A stretch of 64,000 bases of DNA from Rhodospirillales bacterium (GTDB lineage Bacteria; Pseudomonadota; Alphaproteobacteria; Rhodospirillales; UBA2165), in contig DUBF01000098.1 of NCBI GenBank assembly GCA_012960465.1, forward strand, positions 38,231-102,230, given 5' to 3'. Position numbers and translations under genes: made by a program. The first letter of the stretch is position 1. Each line of letters opens with the position of its first letter. Positions 8,907-19,634 of this stretch are shown here, piece after piece. Under the pieces are notes generated by a model. It was not told where the DNA came from. It saw only the letters and a program-made list of their open reading frames with translations, and did not search any database.

Positions 8907-11009
8907 TCAAACAAATTGAAAATCTTTAAAACCTTTTCCTTCTTCCGCTAGTCTTTTAAGTAGATTTGAGGGCTCCACCCAATCCCCATATTTTTTATTC
9001 AAATCACAAACCTTTTTATATACCTCGGGCAACCCAATGAGATCAGCATAAAACATTGGGCCACCCCAGTACCTTGGGAAACCATAACCATAATGCCAAA
9101 TGACATCGATATCACTTGAACGTATTGCCAAACCTTCTTCAAGCACTTTGGCTCCAGTATTAATCATCGAGTATAAATACGTTTCCAGAATCTCTTTGTT
9201 AGAGAATTTACGTCGCTCATAGCCGAGTTCAGCCGAGGTTCTAATGATTAAATCTTCGATAATTTGATCAGGTTCGCCTTTGCGGATACCATCAGCATAC
9301 TTATACCAACCAGCACTTGTTTTCTGACCATAACGTCCAGTTTCATAGACCCTATCAATAATGACTGACTGACGGCGACTACCGTATAATTTCTTCTGTT
9401 CTTGACGAATAAGAAAACGTACATCAACACCGGCTAAATCATTCATTGCGAAAGGTCCCATTGGAAATCCAAAATCATATATGACTTTATCGACCTGCCA
9501 AGGAAGAGCTCCTTCTTCAACCATAAACTCAGCAATGCGAGCTGAAATATGCAACATACGATTACCAACAAAACCATCACCAACCCCGACTAGAACGCCA
9601 GTTTTTCGAATTATTTTAGCAAGTCCCATAATGGTAGCAATGGTCGCTTTTGAACTTTTTTCGGTCCGAACGTTCTCAAGTAATTTCATTATATTAGCAG
9701 GGCTGAAAAAGTGAGTTCCACAAACCTTATCAGGACGCTTAGTCACGCTTGCTATTTCATTTATATTTAGAGTAGAGGTATTGCTTGCAAGAATAGTTTC
9801 TGGCTTGCAGACCTTGTCTAGCTCAGTAAAAATTTTCTTTTTTAAATCCATATCTTCAAAGACGGCCTCGATTACAATATCAACGTCCGCTATATCTTTA
9901 TAATCTGTTGTACCCGAAATTAAGTTAAGGCATTTATCCATATTATCTTGCATAATTCGGCCGCTTGAAACCGAACCAGCATAATTATTTCGAACCTTCT
10001 CAAGGCCAGCCGCAAGTGAAACTTGATCAACATCAACAACAACAACAGGAATACCAGCATTAGCAAAATTCATTGCAATCCCGCCGCCCATTGTTCCACT
10101 CCCAATAATCGCAGATTTATTAATCTTTTGAATTGGGATATCTTTTGGAATATCTGGAATTTTTGCAACCGTACGCTCCGCAAAAAACATATAGCGCATA
10201 GATTTTGCTTCATTACTATCCCGCAAACGTACAAAGACTGCCCGCTCATTTTCTAAACCGGCTTTAAAATCCATTGTCGTCGATGTTTCAACTGTATTGA
10301 TGCATTCAAAAGGTGATTCCATATTACGAGATTTCTTAGCAATTTTTTTACGCCAATCTTCAAATATTTGTGGGTCAATATTCGTTACTTTTTCATTTAA
10401 TTCGGACGTACGACGTGGCTCCTGACCGCTATCCGCTTTTTCCTCAGCAAATTCAATCGCTCTAGCCAACAAATCGCCTTCTACGATTTCATCAATCGCG
10501 CCCGCTTCAAAGGCCCTCTTTGCATCTATCGGTTTTCCGATAACTATCATTTCAAGAGCCAATTCTACTCCAACCAAACGAGGTAGTCGCTGAGTACCGC
10601 CACCGCCAGGAATAAAACCAAGATTAACTTCTGGCTGACCAACCTCTATAGTTGGCGCTGCCAATCGATAGTGACAGCTCATAGCGAGTTCCATCCCACC
10701 TCCCAGAGCTAGGCCATTCATTGCAACGACAACAGGCTTTGGTGATTGTTCGATATCTTGGATAAGATCTTCAAGTTCCGGGACACCTTCAGGTGTCTCC
10801 TTGCCAAATTCACTTATATCTGCACCCGCTACAAATATACGGCCCTCGCCAGTAATAACGACAGCTTTACAATCTTCGTCATTCATACATGCTTTCAAAT
10901 ATTGCGAGAGCCCCTTCCTAGTCGCAAAACTTATGGCATTTGCCGGTGGATTATTTATAGTAATAACGCCTATACCGCCTTTTTCTTCAAAATTAATAAC
11001 ATCGGTCAT
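8907..11009 (-). CDS. fadB: Bifunctional enoyl-CoA hydratase / 3-hydroxyacyl-CoA dehydrogenase
   Basis: N-terminal crotonase domain (VVAMNGLALGGGMELAMSCHYRLA), Rossmann GSGTMGGGIAMNFANAG, HFFSPANIMKLLE. Confidence 0.9.
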   Translation of the reverse strand: MTDVINFEEKGGIGVITINNPPANAISFATRKGLSQYLKACMNDEDCKAVVITGEGRIFVAGADISEFGKETPEGVPELEDLIQDIEQSPKPVVVAMNGLALGGGMELAMSCHYRLAAPTIEVGQPEVNLGFIPGGGGTQRLPRLVGVELALEMIVIGKPIDAKRAFEAGAIDEIVEGDLLARAIEFAEEKADSGQEPRRTSELNEKVTNIDPQIFEDWRKKIAKKSRNMESPFECINTVETSTTMDFKAGLENERAVFVRLRDSNEAKSMRYMFFAERTVAKIPDIPKDIPIQKINKSAIIGSGTMGGGIAMNFANAGIPVVVVDVDQVSLAAGLEKVRNNYAGSVSSGRIMQDNMDKCLNLISGTTDYKDIADVDIVIEAVFEDMDLKKKIFTELDKVCKPETILASNTSTLNINEIASVTKRPDKVCGTHFFSPANIMKLLENVRTEKSSKATIATIMGLAKIIRKTGVLVGVGDGFVGNRMLHISARIAEFMVEEGALPWQVDKVIYDFGFPMGPFAMNDLAGVDVRFLIRQEQKKLYGSRRQSVIIDRVYETGRYGQKTSAGWYKYADGIRKGEPDQIIEDLIIRTSAELGYERRKFSNKEILETYLYSMINTGAKVLEEGLAIRSSDIDVIWHYGYGFPRYWGGPMFYADLIGLPEVYKKVCDLNKKYGDWVEPSNLLKRLAEEGKGFKDFQFV

Positions 11010-11048
11010 TATTTAGCAATCTTTCTTTTATGAATTTTATATCTATTT

Positions 11049-12026
11049 TTATGCAAATCGGTCACGATTATGCGGTTGATTAAAATTAAGTTCCGGACCT
11101 TTAGCGACAATACCGCTGGGATTTACATTTGGCATAAGATGGTAGTAACCTCGCTTAATTTGCTCAAAATTAGTCACTCCTGAGATCCCAGGATATTGAT
11201 ACAGCTCCAAGGTAAAATTCCAAAGATTTGGATATTCATATATATGTTTTTTATTACATTTAAAATGACCAAAATAAACAATATCAAAACGCAGCAACGT
11301 AGAGAATAAGCGCCAATCCGCTTCCGTCAATCGATTCCCAATCAAATAGCGGTTGGAATTTAATCTTTCTTCTAACAGATCTAAGGTTGAAAATAATTTG
11401 TCATATGCTTCTTCATAGGCCTCCTGGGTTGCAGCAAAGCCAGTTCGATAAACCCCATTATTTATATTGAAATAAACTATATCATTGATTTCATCAATTT
11501 CTGCTCTCAAATCATCGGGGTAAAAATCTACTTTATTTTTGGTCAATCCATCAAAGGCGGAGTTGAACATCCTAATAATCTCGGCGGATTCATTATTCAC
11601 AATTGTTTGTGTTTTGATATCCCAAAGTGTTGGAACGGTTACCCTACCCGTATAAGAGGGATCAGCTTTAGTGTATAACTCATGTAAGTGATAAATGTTA
11701 TTTATAGTATCGGGAACAGCCCCCGGTTCATCATTAAAGGTCCATCCCTCATCCTTATAACTGGAACCACCAATAGAAATACTGATGATATCCTTTAGTT
11801 TTTTCAATTCGCGGAAAATAATTGACCGATAGGCCCAGGGACAATTGTGAGTTATATAGAGATGATAACGACCAATTTCCGCCTTATATCCTGATTTTCC
11901 CGATGGCCCAGCTGCGCCATCGTATGTCACCCAGTTTCGAAAACTACTTTCAGGGCGGACAAACTTTCCATCTTTATTTCGAAATTGATCATCATTTGAC
12001 CATTTTCCATCAATGAGCATACCCAT
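11049..12026 (-). CDS. Glutathionyl-hydroquinone reductase / xi-class glutathione S-transferase (YqjG-like)
   Basis: YHLYITHNCPWAYRSII (CPWA catalytic motif), LIGNRLTEADWRLFSTLLRFD. Confidence 0.88.
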   Translation of the reverse strand: MGMLIDGKWSNDDQFRNKDGKFVRPESSFRNWVTYDGAAGPSGKSGYKAEIGRYHLYITHNCPWAYRSIIFRELKKLKDIISISIGGSSYKDEGWTFNDEPGAVPDTINNIYHLHELYTKADPSYTGRVTVPTLWDIKTQTIVNNESAEIIRMFNSAFDGLTKNKVDFYPDDLRAEIDEINDIVYFNINNGVYRTGFAATQEAYEEAYDKLFSTLDLLEERLNSNRYLIGNRLTEADWRLFSTLLRFDIVYFGHFKCNKKHIYEYPNLWNFTLELYQYPGISGVTNFEQIKRGYYHLMPNVNPSGIVAKGPELNFNQPHNRDRFA

Positions 12027-12080
12027 TACATAATCTCCAACAAATAACCTAAAAAAGTATATAAAGAAGCTTATAATTTT

Positions 12081-12989
12081 TCATGTTTTAGAGCCCACTA
12101 TTTTTCGTTCTTTACGCTCACGCCGGGCGATATAAACAACGGAGGATAGAACGATGGAACCACCTATAAGTGTATAGATATTTGGCTCATCACCAAATAT
12201 AAAATAACCGACAATAGCTGCCCAAATCAGACGCGTAAAAGTGATTGGTTCGATAACACCAATATCAGAAAGTTTAATAGCCCAAGTAACTGCAAAATGA
12301 TTCATGATTGTGATGACAGACAATCCTATAATCCATAAAAATTGTTCCCAATTAGGTGCCTGCCAAAAATAAAATGCGACCGGGAAAGCAACAACAGTAA
12401 CCCAGAAAGCTTGAGAAAATACGATCGATCCAGGTGGGTCTGTCCTTGTAATAACTTTAACTAATAATTTAGTGACGGCAAAACAAAGAGCAGAAAAAAT
12501 AGCTGCCAAAACTCCAGGTGGAATACCTTCGACGGTCGGTCTAATAATTACCAGAGCCCCAACAATACCAACAATGAGAGCACCCCACCTCCAGGGTTCC
12601 GACTTCTCCCCTAAAAAAATAATCGCTCCCAAAACAGCAAATATCGGAGCCGTAAATCCTACAGCGGTATTTAAATCTAACGGTATTCGGGGTAAAGCCC
12701 AAAACCACCCAAATAGTGCCAAGGTAAAAAAAAACCCGTTAATAAAATGCAAGCCAGGCCGATTTGTTTTTATGCCTGTAATACCTTTGCGCAAAATCCA
12801 TGGCAAAAGAAGTAAAACCATAAAAAATGCCCGGATAAAGGTTATGAAGAATGGATGGAGTTCTTGGCCAAGTTGTTTACCAATAGCCCCATTCACACTA
12901 AGCATTAGGCCCGAAATAATTACTAATGCTATACCAATAAAACTATTTGAGTATCTACCAAAGTAATTATTTTTACTTGAAATTAGCAA
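12081..12989 (-). CDS. EamA/DMT family transporter
   Basis: About 10 hydrophobic helices in two repeats; typical EamA sequence. Confidence 0.85.
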   Translation of the reverse strand: MLISSKNNYFGRYSNSFIGIALVIISGLMLSVNGAIGKQLGQELHPFFITFIRAFFMVLLLLPWILRKGITGIKTNRPGLHFINGFFFTLALFGWFWALPRIPLDLNTAVGFTAPIFAVLGAIIFLGEKSEPWRWGALIVGIVGALVIIRPTVEGIPPGVLAAIFSALCFAVTKLLVKVITRTDPPGSIVFSQAFWVTVVAFPVAFYFWQAPNWEQFLWIIGLSVITIMNHFAVTWAIKLSDIGVIEPITFTRLIWAAIVGYFIFGDEPNIYTLIGGSIVLSSVVYIARRERKERKIVGSKT

Positions 12990-13156
12990 AATTGATTGTT
13001 TTCCATTTATATGATTATTCAGCAGATTTGAAAGATTTCAAACAAATTAAAACAATGAATACTGCTAAAATTTATAATCACTATTTAACTTATTTATATA
13101 GCGTATAGCTAGGATCTTAATCTTGGGTCATATTTGTCCAGATTGCAAAGCTCAGT

Positions 13157-13528
13157 CTATAGGCTATTGAAAACATCCTGAGCCCAGTGAAATGCCGAGT
13201 TAGCAGCAGGTACGCCAGCGTAAATAGCGCTTTGCAATATAACTTCCTTAATTTCATTCTTTGAAAGTTCATTGTTCAGCGCAGCTTTAACGTGCAGTTT
13301 GAATTCATCTTCGCGATGAAGTGCAATCATCATAGCTAGGGTAATGCAGCTTCTTGTTTTTCTCTCCAGACCTGGCCTAGTCCAAATTTCACCCCAGGCA
13401 TATCGTGTAATTAAATCCTGAAATTCTTCCGTAAATTCATCTTTTTTACTTTCAGCTCGATCTACGTGCTTTTCACCTAAAACTTCCCGTCGAACTTTCA
13501 TTCCGTTATTAAAAATTTCTTTTGCCAT
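13157..13528 (-). CDS. pcaC: 4-carboxymuconolactone decarboxylase
   Basis: YAWGEIWTRPGLERKTRSCITLAMMIAL...EVILQSAIYAGVPAANSAF. Confidence 0.92.
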   Translation of the reverse strand: MAKEIFNNGMKVRREVLGEKHVDRAESKKDEFTEEFQDLITRYAWGEIWTRPGLERKTRSCITLAMMIALHREDEFKLHVKAALNNELSKNEIKEVILQSAIYAGVPAANSAFHWAQDVFNSL

Positions 13529-13539
13529 ATTAATAATCC

Positions 13540-14322
13540 TTACTCTAGAAGAAAATCCATAACAGCGTTATTAAACTCGAGCGGCTTTTCGATATTCGAT
13601 AAATGGGCAACCCCTTTTATAATAGTCAACCTTGACCCGGTTATTTCCTGATTAATTAATTCACTATGCAAAACTGGCGTTGACGGATCAAGTTCACCAG
13701 CAATTATCAAAGTTGGGTTATTTATTTTCGCCAATTGACGGGTAAGGTTCATATCACGGACGGCTGCACAACATCCTGTATATCCCGAAATCTCGCAGGT
13801 AGTCATCATCGATTTTAACAATCCAATTTTTGGAGAATTTTTTTCTCTAAATTCTTCCGACAAAAATCTTGCAAGTCCAGCATCCACAATGGAAGCCATC
13901 CCTTTGGTCTTAACCGTATCAATCCGTTCTTGCCACGGATCTGATGGACTCAAATCAGAAGAAGTATTACAAACCACCAATTTATCAACTCGATCCCCAG
14001 CATGGATCCCTAGCCACATAGCAACCATTCCTCCCAGAGAAATACCACAGAGACTTGCTCTACTAATCTCTACATGATCCATAAGTGAAAGAATATCATT
14101 CCCAATATCATCTATCGAATACTCCCCCTCGGGTGAAGATGAGCCCCCATGCCCACGATTATCATATCTCAGGACCCTGAAATGATCAGTAAAACTTAAA
14201 ACCTGCTCTTCCCATAATTGTAGATTGGTAGTCAAGGAATTTGAAAGTATTAGTATTGGCAAATTCTTATTACCATCCCAGCGATAGTTGATATCAGCAC
14301 CATTAATATGAGCTAAAGGCAT
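13540..14322 (-). CDS. pcaD: 3-oxoadipate enol-lactonase
   Basis: Alpha/beta hydrolase (YDNRGHGGSSSPEGEYSI, CGISLGGMVAMWLG); start MPLAHINGAD at 14322 with upstream GAGG preferred to ORF start 14370; pca context. Confidence 0.9.
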   Translation of the reverse strand: MPLAHINGADINYRWDGNKNLPILILSNSLTTNLQLWEEQVLSFTDHFRVLRYDNRGHGGSSSPEGEYSIDDIGNDILSLMDHVEISRASLCGISLGGMVAMWLGIHAGDRVDKLVVCNTSSDLSPSDPWQERIDTVKTKGMASIVDAGLARFLSEEFREKNSPKIGLLKSMMTTCEISGYTGCCAAVRDMNLTRQLAKINNPTLIIAGELDPSTPVLHSELINQEITGSRLTIIKGVAHLSNIEKPLEFNNAVMDFLLE

Positions 14323-14338
14323 TTCGTTTTCCCCTCGA

Positions 14339-15652
14339 TTATTTAATGGCAGATGTTCCCAAATATCCATCTAAGACCAGCATTTGATCCAACTCATCTA
14401 CTGAAATTTCATTCATAATGCGTTTATCTGACTTAAGTATTTCTGATAGGTGTGTGTTTTGAAAAGAAGCTTTGTTGCATGCTTCGTCAATAATCTCACT
14501 AGCCTTTGCCTTACCAACTTTCTTTGATAATTCAAGCATCACTCTTTCCGACATGAATAGACCATTTAACGCATCAAGGTTATATTCCATCTTTTCTGGA
14601 TTTACCTCTAAACCCTCACACATATCGGCTACGGCTGATATTGAGCCAGCAGCTGCCTCAAATATAGCAGGAATTGTAACCCATTCTACTTGCCACCCGC
14701 CAAGGGCTCTCTCATGCTCGTGCGGCATAGCATCGAGAAGGGTCGCTAGTAAATGAGGCGTTCGTTTGGCTCCTGCTAGAGCTACAAGACAATTCACGGG
14801 GTTTCGCTTATGAGGCATTGCAGAAGATCTACCCCTGCTTGAATCTGATTTCTCTGAAACCTCACCAACCTCGGCCTGCAGTAAAAGCGAAATATCCAGA
14901 GCTATCTTTCCGAGTCCGCCAACTAATATTGAAACGGAAGAGCATAAGGCCACAATCCGATCGCGATGGGTATGCCATACGTCATCAGGTAAACCCAGCT
15001 CTAATATCTCGGATAGAGACTCTCTGACCCTTTGGCCATCAGGTCCTAGTGAAGATAAGTTTCCTGCCGCTCCACCAAACTGCAGCACAGAAGCCTCAGT
15101 CGCATTAATCTCAATCCTTTTCCAGTTCCGTAGTAACGCTGACTTCCATCCCAGAACCTTCTGCCCAAATGTTATGGGAACCGACGGCTGGAGTAGAGTG
15201 CGTCCAATCATAATTTGATTACCATACTTATTTATAAGATTTTCCAATGCAGAAACTAGGCGTTGGACATCCCTTTCGAGTATAACTAATGCTTTTTTCA
15301 ACTGAATTATTATTGCGGTATCAATTACGTCTTGGCTCGTTGCTCCATAATGGACCCAACCAGAAGCAGGCTTATCTTTAACTGCAACTAAGTTGGTAAG
15401 GTGTTGAACAAGCGGTACAACGATGGTTCCATGCTGGCTAGCTAACTCTGATAAGTCAGGAATAGAGAACTTAGAAACTTGACAATACTTTGCTATGGCG
15501 TCAGCTATAGCTGGTTCAAATATATTACACTTGGACCCAGCCGCAGCTAAAGCTTTCTCAAAATCAAGCATAGCTTGCAACATTCCTATGTCATCAAATA
15601 TAGACATCATCTGAGGCGTAGTAGTCATTCTTCTAAAGATTTGGTTTGTCAT
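14339..15652 (-). CDS. pcaB: 3-carboxy-cis,cis-muconate cycloisomerase
   Basis: Fumarase/ASL superfamily signature (SSAMPHKRNPVNC), pca cluster context. Confidence 0.9.
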   Translation of the reverse strand: MTNQIFRRMTTTPQMMSIFDDIGMLQAMLDFEKALAAAGSKCNIFEPAIADAIAKYCQVSKFSIPDLSELASQHGTIVVPLVQHLTNLVAVKDKPASGWVHYGATSQDVIDTAIIIQLKKALVILERDVQRLVSALENLINKYGNQIMIGRTLLQPSVPITFGQKVLGWKSALLRNWKRIEINATEASVLQFGGAAGNLSSLGPDGQRVRESLSEILELGLPDDVWHTHRDRIVALCSSVSILVGGLGKIALDISLLLQAEVGEVSEKSDSSRGRSSAMPHKRNPVNCLVALAGAKRTPHLLATLLDAMPHEHERALGGWQVEWVTIPAIFEAAAGSISAVADMCEGLEVNPEKMEYNLDALNGLFMSERVMLELSKKVGKAKASEIIDEACNKASFQNTHLSEILKSDKRIMNEISVDELDQMLVLDGYLGTSAIK

Positions 15653-15696
15653 TTCGTTCAGTTTTTTATGGAAAGAAAAGATCTGTAGCTCTTCAT

Positions 15697-16278
15697 TTAA
15701 ACATCAAAGAAAACTGTCTCCATCTTACCTTGCAAGTGAATATCGAAAGTATATTCAAGGATTCCATCATTACCTTCTTTGCGCTGCGCGATGAGTGTGT
15801 TCCGGGCAGAATCATCATCGATTGAATTAAGTACGGAATCCTCAGTATTAGCTTTTACCTCGTCTGAGAAATAAATACGTGTCACCTGTTGTTTTAGCAT
15901 ACCACGGGCAAACACATTCACAGATACATGGGGAGCCTGAAGCGTATTACCGCGACCAGGAACCCGACCTGGTTTTAATGTTATAAAAAAGAAATGACCA
16001 TCTTTATCTGTACAAGACCTGCCAAAACCAGAAAAATCATTTATTATTTCGAAATCTGATGTGTCTTCTGGATGATCATATTTCCCAAATATATTTGCCT
16101 GCCAAATTTCGATTACTGCATCCGGAACCACCTGACCTTCTCCATCATAAACACGGCCAGACAGCTTCAGAGCACCTTCCACCGTTTCAGGGACAATATA
16201 TTCCTGACCATCCGCTTTAAGTGCAATGGTAAGAAATGGACCCACAGTTTGCGAAGCTGTTATACCTAATTTGCTCAT
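15697..16278 (-). CDS. pcaG: Protocatechuate 3,4-dioxygenase alpha subunit
   Basis: Intradiol dioxygenase fold, TVGPFLTIALK...IEIWQANIFGKY...APHVSVNVFARG. Confidence 0.92.
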   Translation of the reverse strand: MSKLGITASQTVGPFLTIALKADGQEYIVPETVEGALKLSGRVYDGEGQVVPDAVIEIWQANIFGKYDHPEDTSDFEIINDFSGFGRSCTDKDGHFFFITLKPGRVPGRGNTLQAPHVSVNVFARGMLKQQVTRIYFSDEVKANTEDSVLNSIDDDSARNTLIAQRKEGNDGILEYTFDIHLQGKMETVFFDV

Positions 16279-16280
16279 GG

Positions 16281-16991
16281 CTAATCCTGACCTTCAAATG
16301 GTGTGGCTTCACGACCACGCAAAACAAAATCAAATTTAAAACTTAACGCAAAATCAGGTTCGGTGGTATCCAGATCAAACTTTGATATCATCCGCTTCCT
16401 GACAGCCTCGTCAGAAATTGAATTAAAGATAGGATCAAATGCGAAAAGCGGGTCATCGGGAAAGTACATTTGAGTGATTAAACGAGTAGCAAACGCAGGC
16501 CCAAATAAGGAAAAATGAATATGAGCAGGTCTCCATGCATTATAGTGGTTTCCCCAAGGGTACGCTCCAGGTTTAATAGTGGTAAACTTGTACTCCCCTT
16601 TTTCGTTAGAGACTATACGTCCCTTTCCAGTAAAGTTTGGATCAAGTGGAGCCGGATGCTGGTCAACCGCATGTTTATATCTACCAGCAGCATTACATTG
16701 CCAAATCTCAATTAAGGTATTCGGTACAGGCTTCCCATCCTCATCCAACACCTTCCCACTAACATAAATTCTCTGACCCTGAGCCTCTTGCCCATCAACA
16801 ATTGATAAATCACTCTCACCAGCATCTATTTTTTCATTCTTAAAAAGAGGACCTGTAACCTCAGTTAAAGTATGCTCAATTTTAATAGGTTTTCTCTGAG
16901 GAGACCTATGAACAGTACTCTTATAACCTTCATATCGAGCGGGCGGATGATCATTTTTGCTCTTCCTCGAATATTCTAATGGTTCACTCAT
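16281..16991 (-). CDS. pcaH: Protocatechuate 3,4-dioxygenase beta subunit
   Basis: TLIEIWQCNAAGRYKH...YPWGNHYNAWRPAHIHFSLFGPAF. Confidence 0.94.
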   Translation of the reverse strand: MSEPLEYSRKSKNDHPPARYEGYKSTVHRSPQRKPIKIEHTLTEVTGPLFKNEKIDAGESDLSIVDGQEAQGQRIYVSGKVLDEDGKPVPNTLIEIWQCNAAGRYKHAVDQHPAPLDPNFTGKGRIVSNEKGEYKFTTIKPGAYPWGNHYNAWRPAHIHFSLFGPAFATRLITQMYFPDDPLFAFDPIFNSISDEAVRKRMISKFDLDTTEPDFALSFKFDFVLRGREATPFEGQD

Positions 16992-17171
16992 ATCCTACTC
17001 CTCAATAACTAAACCTAGCCAGAGACACCTAACCCAAATTTACCCTAGTAATAAACGTATGCACTTGCAATATAACGGCAGTTAGCCAACAAATCTTTTA
17101 TAAATCTAAAGCTTCCTTGAAATTCATATCTGTAATATGCAAAGAGCAACTCCAATTAACACTCACGAAGA

Positions 17172-17942
17172 TTAATTTAAACCAATAAAACCGTCATACA
17201 ACAGCTTTATACCGGTCGCAAATAAGAGTGTCATAATGGCACGATAGAAAAGGACATCATCAATTCTACGCTGAATCCAAAGACCAATAAAAATCCCGAT
17301 CGGGACAATCGGAAGTAGTATAAGTGACGTCGAAAGATTAGTAATATTAAACTGACCTAACCACCAATAGGGACCAATTTTTGCGTAATTAACGTATGTA
17401 TAAAATATTGCTAGCGTTCCCATGTAGATCGATTTATCAAGGCGCTGCGGGATCATGTATACATTTAGGGGCGGCCCACCCGAATGAGCAACAAAACTCG
17501 TAAAGCCACAAACTGCGCACCAAAAACCACCCTTAATGATATTGGGCCCAACGGGTGGAGGCGGAATTTTCTTACGTAAATAGTCAATAAACTTTAATGA
17601 AGAAAAAATAACCGCAATACTGCCAATAATTAGCTTAATAAATGCAGGGTCTAGATATTTAAAGCTAAGAGTTCCAACAATTACACCGATAGTCGCGCCA
17701 GGGATCATTATCGACAGGTTTTTTCGGTCCCAGGTTCTACGGAATGCCCAAATCGCAAAGATATCTGCAATACATATACTCGGTAATAACAAGGCAGCGG
17801 CTTGAGGTACAGAAACAACTAATGCCATTAAAGGAGTAGCGAGACTCCCAGTTCCTCCAATCCCCGCTTTAGAGATCCCAATAGTTATTACCGCGGGTAT
17901 TGCAACTAAATAGAATAGTGGATCGGTTATTAAGACTATCAT
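17172..17942 (-). CDS. TauE/SafE family sulfite/anion exporter-like membrane protein
   Basis: SKAGIGGTGSLATPLMAL...GFTSFVAHSGGPPLNVYMIPQRLDK. Confidence 0.85.
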   Translation of the reverse strand: MIVLITDPLFYLVAIPAVITIGISKAGIGGTGSLATPLMALVVSVPQAAALLLPSICIADIFAIWAFRRTWDRKNLSIMIPGATIGVIVGTLSFKYLDPAFIKLIIGSIAVIFSSLKFIDYLRKKIPPPPVGPNIIKGGFWCAVCGFTSFVAHSGGPPLNVYMIPQRLDKSIYMGTLAIFYTYVNYAKIGPYWWLGQFNITNLSTSLILLPIVPIGIFIGLWIQRRIDDVLFYRAIMTLLFATGIKLLYDGFIGLN

Positions 17943-18139
17943 TTCTTATCTAACCTAGAACCATCAATGAGAACAGGAATTAACTTCAGTTTCCAGACGA
18001 TAGCCTTGGCTAACTTAACACTGATCGAAGTATCATCCAGCACAACTGTAGCCACGGGCTTCAAACCTTCCGAAGCAGCCGTAGCTAAGACGCCATCGTT
18101 GATAGCTTCAGCTTGGTCAAGTACAATTTTTGTCGTCAA
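17939..18139 (-). pseudogene. Short ORF resembling the N-terminus of a GlcG/HbpS-like (DUF336) protein, possibly truncated or degenerate
   Basis: MTTKIVLDQAEAINDGVLATAASEGLKPVATVVLDD... matches the usual N-terminal pattern, but only 66 aa and the expected downstream core is absent. Confidence 0.35.
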
Positions 18140-18247
18140 ATTCTCTCTATAGATTTTAGCTTGTAAGGGCTATCCCACCTAGATGCTATCCATGAAAAAT
18201 TCCTGACTGACTATGCCACGGAGCTTTTTGTTGCGTTAAAATTTTTC

Positions 18248-19603
18248 CTAACTGGGCGCAAATAACTTCTCTGGCAACCAAGTGGCAATTTCAGGAAAAT
18301 TAATGATCAAAATCATACCAAGCAACATAATCATCCAATAAGGGGTCGAACTTTTAAAGATTGTCATTACATTAATGTCTGGATCAAACTGCTGGATCGC
18401 CGACTTTACAGTATAAACCAATAGTCCAAATGGCGGGGTATAGAGACCCGCTTCGATAGCGATGATACCTATGATAGCAAAAGCAATCGGATCAAAACCT
18501 AATTTTACCGCAATTGGCGCAAAGATGGCCGCGGTCAAAAGCATGATCGATATAGAATCAATAATCATACCAAGGGCAAACCAGATCGCCACCATAACCG
18601 TAATTACCATCCAAGGTTCCATCCCAGAACCAAGGAATACGCCTTCAATCGCATTGGCCATACCAGTCATCGCTAATGTACGAGAATAAAGTGCTGCCGT
18701 AACAAGAAGAAGTAGGATTGGCGCCGATGTCTTTCCCACAGAAAGGATGGATTCAACAATATCCTTATAACGCATGCCTTTTATAAGACCCAACATCAGA
18801 CCAATAAATGCACCCGCGCCCGCGCCTTCCGTTGGTGTAAAAAAGCCAAACCAAATACCGCCGAGCACAGCAACAATGACAAGAATAATACCAAACAAGC
18901 TTATCAGGAATTGACCGGTTGATACTTCGGCAACTTCTTCGATTGCAAGGTTAGCTTTTACGCCGCCACCGACCAGGCTCGGGTTCATAATAGCCCTAAT
19001 AAAAACATAAATAATGAATAACGACGCCAACATGAGGCCTGGAATTACGCCGGCAGCAAAAATTTGGCCAATCGATTGCTCAGTCAAGATGCCCCATACA
19101 ATCATTAAAACGCTCGGAGGAATAAGCATGCCCAGGCAACTTGATCCGGCTATCGCGCCGAGCGCAAAACCTTTATGATAATTAAACCGTCGCATTTCTG
19201 GATAGGCGATGCGAGAAAAAGCTGCAGCCGAAGCAATACTAACGCCAGTCACAAAAGAAAATAGCGCATTACCCAAGACCGTTGCAATTGCGAGGCGGCC
19301 CGGAATTTTTCTCAAAAGCCGGTTAATTCCACGGTAAACATCGGTAACTGTTCCTGACTTACCAATGAACTCACCCATAAGCATAAATAATGGAATAACC
19401 GCAAAAACATAATCACGGATTGCTTCATATGCGGTCGCAGCCAGCATCGATTGCACGGTATGGAATGCATTCATATCCGCACCGGTTACCAAAAAAATAC
19501 CAAGTGCACTTGTCATTCCAAGCGCAATCGCAATATGAACGCCAATAGCAACAAGACCAATTAGGCAGACAACCAGCAAAACGGCAATATTTACTTCAAA
19601 CAC
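18248..19603 (-). CDS. dctM: TRAP transporter large permease (DctM)
   Basis: 12-TM DctM-type sequence; GSSCLGMLIPPSVLMIVWGILTEQSIGQIFAAGVIPGL. Confidence 0.94.
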   Translation of the reverse strand: MFEVNIAVLLVVCLIGLVAIGVHIAIALGMTSALGIFLVTGADMNAFHTVQSMLAATAYEAIRDYVFAVIPLFMLMGEFIGKSGTVTDVYRGINRLLRKIPGRLAIATVLGNALFSFVTGVSIASAAAFSRIAYPEMRRFNYHKGFALGAIAGSSCLGMLIPPSVLMIVWGILTEQSIGQIFAAGVIPGLMLASLFIIYVFIRAIMNPSLVGGGVKANLAIEEVAEVSTGQFLISLFGIILVIVAVLGGIWFGFFTPTEGAGAGAFIGLMLGLIKGMRYKDIVESILSVGKTSAPILLLLVTAALYSRTLAMTGMANAIEGVFLGSGMEPWMVITVMVAIWFALGMIIDSISIMLLTAAIFAPIAVKLGFDPIAFAIIGIIAIEAGLYTPPFGLLVYTVKSAIQQFDPDINVMTIFKSSTPYWMIMLLGMILIINFPEIATWLPEKLFAPS

Positions 19604-19634
19604 TGTTTTAATCCCTATCTATTTGCTGATGATA

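Noticed and set aside
12472-12966. 164-aa plus-strand ORF
   Set aside because: Antisense to the DMT transporter; low-complexity mirror of a membrane protein gene.
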